Assembly: GCA_934573935.1 (NCBI GenBank)
Contig: CAKTMO010000004.1
Location: 19,838 to 83,837, forward strand
Source: an uncultured Oscillospiraceae bacterium
GTDB taxonomy: Bacteria > Bacillota > Clostridia > Oscillospirales > Oscillospiraceae
Direction of reading: 5' to 3'
DNA: 64,000 nt
Numbering within the stretch: position 1 is the stretch's first letter; the number at the start of each line of letters is the position of its first letter. The notes beneath the pieces are model-generated. The model was not told the DNA's origin. It was given only the letters and a program-made list of their open reading frames with translations, and ran no database searches. The translations under genes and the position numbers were made by a program. This document shows, piece after piece, positions 58,361 to 64,000 of this stretch.

Positions 58361-58394
58361 AGTTGTGTATTCCTTTCTTGTGTCCCGCGGCGGC

Positions 58395-59057
58395 TTACAG
58401 CAGATCCCGCAGCTGATCCAGCACCAGGGCGTGGATCTCCTCGCGGCTGCGAATATGGCCGTCTATGGCACAGTCGATCTTTGTCCAGCCGCAGTATTCC
58501 GTCACGAACGCGGCGTTTTCCCGACAGCGGCGCAGGTATTCCTCGTCCTGCTCATGCACATCGGCGGTGGTATGGGTCTCCTGCTCCCGCTGGCGCATCA
58601 TCTGCTCGCTCAGCTCCGTGGGCAGGTCCAGATACAGCACCCGCGTGGGGCGGGGCAGCTCCAGCAGGTCGTACTCGAAGTGGAACAGCCAGTCCAAAAA
58701 GGCCTTGCGCTGCTCCGGCGGCAGCTTGGAGGTCTGGTGTACCGCGTTGGAGGTGGTATAGCGGTCGGCGATCAGCAGCCCGCCCTGCTCATAGTACGCG
58801 CCCCAATCCTGCTTATAGGAGGCGTAGCGGTCCACCGCGTAGAAGGTGGAGGCGGCAAAGGCGTTGACGTCGCCGGGGCGGCTGCCGAAGGCGCCGCCCA
58901 GATACAGGCGGATCAGCGCCGAGGATTCCTCCTGATAGCGGGGGAAGGACAGGCGGCGGAAGGGGATGCCCCGCTCCGTCAGGGTCTGGCACAAAAGCGC
59001 GGTCTGTGTGGCCTTGCCGGAGCCGTCAGTCCCTTCAAAAACGATCAGTTTTCCCAT
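58395..59057 (-). CDS. tmk: Thymidylate kinase
   Basis: A 220-residue dTMP kinase: P loop IVFEGTDGSGKATQ at residues 5-18, FAASTFYAVDRYASYK and LLIADRYTTSNAVHQTSKLP (DRY motif), and a lid-like region EQETHTTADVHEQDEEYLRRC. The TDGSGKATQ P-loop (Ala in place of the common Ser/Thr) and long middle segment place it in the clostridial subgroup. Start at 59057 with a modest GAGGG site; a longer frame to 59144 passes through the promoter. First gene of the unit tmk-mltG-U32-acetyltransferase. Confidence 0.94.
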   Translation of the reverse strand: MGKLIVFEGTDGSGKATQTALLCQTLTERGIPFRRLSFPRYQEESSALIRLYLGGAFGSRPGDVNAFAASTFYAVDRYASYKQDWGAYYEQGGLLIADRYTTSNAVHQTSKLPPEQRKAFLDWLFHFEYDLLELPRPTRVLYLDLPTELSEQMMRQREQETHTTADVHEQDEEYLRRCRENAAFVTEYCGWTKIDCAIDGHIRSREEIHALVLDQLRDLL

Positions 59058-59092
59058 AGGTTCCCTCTCTTTCGCGGTGGTCATACAGGAGA

Positions 59093-59121
59093 AGTATACC
59101 ACCATTGTGCCCATTTGTAAA
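59093..59121 (-). promoter_or_regulatory. tmk promoter
   Basis: Minus strand: TTTACA (59121-59116), 17-base spacer, TATACT (59098-59093). Confidence 0.75.
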
Positions 59122-59151
59122 GAAAACATCACCGCAAGTGTCATAAAATGG

Positions 59152-59178
59152 AAAAGAGACGGTGTCCCGTCTCTTTTT
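59152..59178. terminator. Terminator of the M18 aminopeptidase gene
   Basis: AAAAGAGACGG, loop TGTC, CCGTCTCTTTTT; U-run on both strands. Confidence 0.88.
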
Positions 59179-59193
59179 GCGCTCTCGTTTTCG

Positions 59194-60462
59194 TTATTGC
59201 AGCCGCCAGCTGCCGTCGCCGGAGGCCTCCGGCGTCAGGGAGAAAAAGGTCTGGAGGGCCCGCACCATATAGGCCGTGTCGCGCCCGCCCGCCGTTTCAA
59301 AGGCGGAGTGCATGGCCAGCTGGGCCAGGCCGATGTCCGCCATGTTCAGGGACACCTGGGTGTTGGCGATGCTGCCCAGGGTGGAGCCGCCCGCCATGTC
59401 GGGACGGTTGGCGTACCGCTGGAAAGGCACCTGCGCCCGTTCGCACACCATTTGAAACAGGGCCGCCGACACAGCGTCGGTGGTATAGCGCTGGCTGGCG
59501 TTATATTTCAGCACCACGCCGCCGTTCATGGCGACGGAATGGTTCCGGTCGGCAAACTCCGGATGGTTGGGGTGCGCCGCGTGGGCGTTGTCGCAGGACA
59601 GCAGGAAGCTGCCCGCCGCCATGGTGCGCAGGGAGAGGCCCAGGGCGTCGCAGATCCGCTCCAGCGTCTCCCGCAGGAAGGTGGAGGCCGCACCCTGCTT
59701 GGTCTGGCTGCCCACCTCCTCGTTATCGAACAGGCAGTAGACGCGGCAGGCGGCGCTCTCCTCCGCCGTCAGGAAGCCCTGTAGGGAGGCAAAAGCGCAC
59801 TGCAGGTCGTCCAGCCGCGGCGCGGAGATGTAGTCGCCCCATTCCGTGCCGGACTGGGGGTTATAGAGGAACAGGTCGTGGGTCAGCAGATCGTCCTCCC
59901 CCACCCCCGCCGCCTGGGCGATGCGGCGGCGAAAGCCGTCCTTTTCCCCGTACAGGGGCTGCATATCCACGGCGAAGTTGTATTTCGTGCCGTTGTTGGC
60001 GTCCCGATTCATGTGGATGGCCACGTTGGGGATCAGGGCTGCCGGTTCCTTCAGATCCACCAGGCGCATGGCGACGCCCGTCTCCGTCCGCACCATGGCG
60101 CGGCCCGCGATGCTGAGGGGGCGGTCCATCCAGCTGGCGCACAGCATGCCGCCGTAGCCCTCTACGCTGAGGCGGGCGCCGTTCTCCCCCGATAGCTGGG
60201 CGTTCTCCTTGATCTTGAAGGCGGGACTGTCGCTGTGGGCGGCGGTCATCATAAAGGCGCTGGGACGGCCCTTGGGCAGCTGAAAGGCGATCAGGGATGA
60301 GCCGTTGCGCATCACGTAATACCGGCCCTCCGGCTCCAGCGTCCACTCCTCCGTCTCCCGCAGGGGGCGGTAATCTCTCTGCTCCAGCAGCTTTGCCGTG
60401 TGGGCCGCCGCCTGGAAGGCGGTGGGACCGGCGGCGATATAGGAAAACAGGGCTTGATTCAT
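59194..60462 (-). CDS. M18 family aminopeptidase
   Basis: A 422-residue zinc aminopeptidase of the aspartyl-aminopeptidase family. Metal ligands are in MMTAAHSDSPAFKIK (His near residue 75), RLDDLQCAFASLQ (Asp), FDNEEVGSQTKQGAASTFL (Glu-Glu), LSCDNAHAAHPNHPEF (Asp) and the C-terminal LAMHSAFETAG (His). It trims N-terminal residues, preferably acidic, from peptides in the cytoplasm. 13 bases downstream of the DUF1275 gene. Confidence 0.93.
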   Translation of the reverse strand: MNQALFSYIAAGPTAFQAAAHTAKLLEQRDYRPLRETEEWTLEPEGRYYVMRNGSSLIAFQLPKGRPSAFMMTAAHSDSPAFKIKENAQLSGENGARLSVEGYGGMLCASWMDRPLSIAGRAMVRTETGVAMRLVDLKEPAALIPNVAIHMNRDANNGTKYNFAVDMQPLYGEKDGFRRRIAQAAGVGEDDLLTHDLFLYNPQSGTEWGDYISAPRLDDLQCAFASLQGFLTAEESAACRVYCLFDNEEVGSQTKQGAASTFLRETLERICDALGLSLRTMAAGSFLLSCDNAHAAHPNHPEFADRNHSVAMNGGVVLKYNASQRYTTDAVSAALFQMVCERAQVPFQRYANRPDMAGGSTLGSIANTQVSLNMADIGLAQLAMHSAFETAGGRDTAYMVRALQTFFSLTPEASGDGSWRLQ

Positions 60463-60475
60463 GGGGACATCCTCC

Positions 60476-61162
60476 TTATCCTTTCTCTGTCACGATGATC
60501 TGCAGGGCCTCGGCTTTCTCCTCCTGCACCACCAGGAAGAAAGCCCAGACGATAAGCGGCAGCACCCACAGGGCCCCGCGGACGCCCCAGAAATGGGAAG
60601 CCCCCACGCCCACCGCCGCGCCGATATGAAAGCACAGCAGCGTGGACAGGAAAAAGGCCATCCGGTGCAGCTGCTTGCGGTCTTTGCCGCACAGATACTC
60701 GGCAAAGGCCAGGGACGCCTGCTTGGTATTGTTGGTGGAGAAAATGGTGGCGCTGTAGAAATCCTGTGCGCCGCGGAAGCTGCTCCACTGGACGCTCATG
60801 GCGAAGAAGATGGGATACAGCGCCAGCACCGCCTCCGCCTCCGCGGGGATGAAGCACTCCCCCACCGCCGCGGCGGCGGTGATGACGGGCGAAAGCCGCC
60901 GCATGTTCACGCCCCATTTGAAAGGAAGCAGCACCGTCAGCATGGTGCCCGCCACATAGACCACGAACGCGCCGAAATGCTCCAGCACGTTGAAGCCGCG
61001 GCCATACAGGGCGTCCACCACCAGCTCCAGCAGGTTCATGGTCTGGGCGCTGCCCATGACGCCGCAGCGGCACAGAATGGCGTAAGCGCCGAAAAAGCCG
61101 CCCACGCAGGCAAAAGCCAGGTGGCGGTACCAGTCGATATTCTTTCTTTTGTAAAGAGGCAT
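60476..61162 (-). CDS. DUF1275 (YoaK) family membrane protein
   Basis: A 228-residue protein with six predicted helices. FACVGGFFGAYAILCRCGVMGSAQTMNLLELVVDAL at the N-terminus and DFYSATIFSTNNTKQASLAFAEYL in the middle follow the DUF1275 pattern (G..dA..y......F....TgN......). Function unknown; the family is widespread and thought to transport small molecules. Start at 61162 has GGGAGG upstream; the longer frame to 61333 crosses the promoter and the T-box region. First gene before the M18 peptidase. Confidence 0.85.
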   Translation of the reverse strand: MPLYKRKNIDWYRHLAFACVGGFFGAYAILCRCGVMGSAQTMNLLELVVDALYGRGFNVLEHFGAFVVYVAGTMLTVLLPFKWGVNMRRLSPVITAAAAVGECFIPAEAEAVLALYPIFFAMSVQWSSFRGAQDFYSATIFSTNNTKQASLAFAEYLCGKDRKQLHRMAFFLSTLLCFHIGAAVGVGASHFWGVRGALWVLPLIVWAFFLVVQEEKAEALQIIVTEKG

Positions 61163-61193
61163 TCGCGTTTCCTCCCGCGCAGATCTCTTCATC

Positions 61194-61221
61194 AGTATAC
61201 CATACTTTCCCCCCTGGGCAA
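61194..61221 (-). promoter_or_regulatory. Promoter of the DUF1275-M18 unit
   Basis: Minus strand: TTGCCC (61221-61216), 16-base spacer, TATACT (61199-61194). Confidence 0.65.
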
Positions 61222-61255
61222 TGGTGAAAACGACGAAAAAACGCAAAAAATACCG

Positions 61256-61283
61256 TTGACAACGACGAAAGATGTGGTAAAAT
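61256..61283 (+). promoter_or_regulatory. Promoter of the Ala T-box transcript
   Basis: TTGACA (61256-61261), 16-base spacer, TAAAAT (61278-61283). Confidence 0.75.
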
Positions 61284-61289
61284 AAGGGC

Positions 61290-61525
61290 AACATTGCGAT
61301 ACGGCCATGAGGAAACGAGTCCGGCCATGCCACCCAGAGCGAGAAGGGGACGGTGCAAGCCCTTCGGGAACGGCAGGCGGGACAGCCACTTCCGAGCCTG
61401 CGGCGACGAGCCGCACGCTTCGTCCCCGTTACCGGACGGCTGAGATGACGGCAAGGCCGTCAAATTAGGGTGGTACCGTGAAGCGTCGCTTCGCCCCTAT
61501 GTGGGGCGGGGCGTTTTTGTTTTTT
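61290..61525 (+). ncRNA. T-box riboswitch (alanine)
   Basis: Stem I base GGAA/TTCC; the 3' side of the specifier loop reads ACAGCCAC, giving the Ala codon GCC at 61385-61387. The Stem I distal loops (AGAGCGAGAAGG and GGTGCAAGCCC) are recognisable. The T-box AGGGTGGTACCGTG is at 61467-61480, and the terminator CGCCCC-TATGT-GGGGCG with following T-runs ends near 61525. Uncharged tRNA-Ala should relieve termination. The first gene after it is the CAT-like gene, then alaS. Confidence 0.9.
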
Positions 61526-61536
61526 GGAGGTGAGAG

Positions 61537-62178
61537 ATGGGTTATCACATCATCGACATGGCGTCCGATCCCCGGTGCGGGCAGTTCGCCTATTTCCGGC
61601 AGATGGACTTCCCCTTCGCCGGGATCACGGCGGAGATCGACATTACGGACTTTATGGCCCGCAAGGGACATCGGCCCTTCTTCCTCAGCTTTCTCTACGC
61701 GGTGACCCGAGCCGCCAACGCCGTTCCCCAGCTCCGCCGCCGCATCTTTGAGGGCGGCACGGTGGTAGAGTTCGACTGGTGCCCGCCCTCCTACACCGCC
61801 ATGAAGCCCGACGGCGTGTACGTCTACTGCACGGTGGAGGGCGACCTGCCCTACGACGATTTCATCGCCCTGGGCCAGCGGCGGCAGCGGGAGGTACTGG
61901 AGCGGGGCACTCTCACCGAGGACGGCGACGCGCGGGCCTTCTTCTTCGTATCCAGCCTGCCGTGGCTGCATTACTCCCAGCTGCAGCATCCGGCGGTAAA
62001 CCCCGACGACAGCAATCCCCGCATCAGCTGGGGCAAATACATCACGGTAAACGGCCGCACCACCCTTCCGGTGTCGCTGTTCGTCAACCACGCATTGGCC
62101 GACGGCCTGCATATCTCCCGGTTCTTCCGAAACCTTGAAGCGGAATTGGCCGCGCTAGCCATCCAATGGAGCAAATAA
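61537..62178 (+). CDS. Chloramphenicol acetyltransferase-like (CatA fold) protein
   Basis: A 213-residue protein of CatA length. The active-site motif is LFVNHALADGLHISRFF (canonical HHAxxDGxH; the catalytic second His is kept, the first is Asn). Other family blocks: FFLSFLYAVTRAANAVPQLRRRI, SYTAMKPDGVYVYCTV and SSLPWLHYSQLQHP. It transfers acetyl from acetyl-CoA to a small acceptor; resistance to chloramphenicol is possible, but many chromosomal relatives have other substrates. Its G+C content matches the neighbours. GGAGG lies 7 bases upstream. Unusually it sits between an alanine T-box and alaS, 33 bases before alaS. Confidence 0.85.
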   Translation: MGYHIIDMASDPRCGQFAYFRQMDFPFAGITAEIDITDFMARKGHRPFFLSFLYAVTRAANAVPQLRRRIFEGGTVVEFDWCPPSYTAMKPDGVYVYCTVEGDLPYDDFIALGQRRQREVLERGTLTEDGDARAFFFVSSLPWLHYSQLQHPAVNPDDSNPRISWGKYITVNGRTTLPVSLFVNHALADGLHISRFFRNLEAELAALAIQWSK

Positions 62179-62211
62179 CACAAAAATTTATCATAAAAGG
62201 AGCGAAACACT

Positions 62212-64000
<1,789 letters not shown>

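Overview
The window is a gene-dense chromosomal segment of roughly 60% G+C from an anaerobic, spore-forming Gram-positive bacterium, most likely an Oscillospiraceae (Clostridia) gut lineage. The evidence is the spoIIAA-spoIIAB-sigF operon and yunB (sporulation), a homodimeric pyruvate:ferredoxin oxidoreductase (anaerobiosis), the hprK-glk-murB-rapZ-yvcK-whiA-dnaE order, type III glutamine synthetase, two tRNA-sensing T-box leaders (valS, alaS), strong AGGAGG ribosome sites and sigma-A promoters with 16-18 base spacers. I see no tRNA, rRNA, CRISPR array, prophage or insertion sequence. Both ends cut a gene: a sugar isomerase on the left and alaS on the right.

Layout. 1-4.6 kb: partial TIM-barrel isomerase, a flippase with a TetR regulator, and a PutP-type symporter. 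4.6-6.4 kb: autoregulated PadR / DUF1700 / DUF4097 envelope-stress-like operon with a clear operator over its promoter. 6.5-8.7 kb: F420-hydrogenase-beta-like iron-sulfur protein, queH, small membrane protein. 8.9-19.1 kb: a long minus-strand operon hprK-glk-murB-rapZ-yvcK-whiA-C_GCAxxG protein-dnaE-DUF4364 linking carbon sensing, wall synthesis, division and replication. 19.3-22.7 kb: rpmB, DUF2500 protein, pcrA. 22.8-25.2 kb: a LexA-box promoter driving a 39-residue membrane peptide, a radical-SAM DNA-repair protein and its glycosylase-like partner. 25.0-29.7 kb: sigF-spoIIAB-spoIIAA and valS with its Val T-box. 29.7-33.1 kb: marR-tauE, L-serine dehydratase (sdaAB, sdaAA), small membrane protein. 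33.2-44.6 kb (minus): PFOR, GH13 hydrolase, ligA, yunB, murD, type III glutamine synthetase with a leader terminator. 44.7-48.7 kb (plus): a 62-residue basic protein whose gene contains its own transcription terminator, a purine permease, a small membrane gene on the minus strand, and TrkH. 48.9-55.9 kb: two lipoproteins built from a shared module, YbaK-type deacylase, murC, CCA-adding enzyme, sugar acetyltransferase. 56-61.2 kb: U32 peptidase, mltG, tmk, M18 aminopeptidase, DUF1275 protein. 61.3-64 kb: Ala T-box, chloramphenicol-acetyltransferase-like gene, alaS.

Most interesting signals. (1) The 62-codon gene at 44729 has a perfect 12-bp terminator stem and U-run that ends before its stop codon, the architecture of tmRNA-controlled ribosome-rescue genes (arfA, brfA). 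(2) The DNA-repair pair at 23-25 kb has a LexA box between -35 and -10, and its transcript may run antisense through the whole spoIIA-sigF operon to a plus-strand terminator at 26.6 kb. (3) A CAT-like acetyltransferase sits between an alanine T-box and alaS. (4) A 32-nt-period intergenic repeat occurs at two loci 46 kb apart. All positions and motifs were read by eye; family names rest on remembered family signatures, not on a search.
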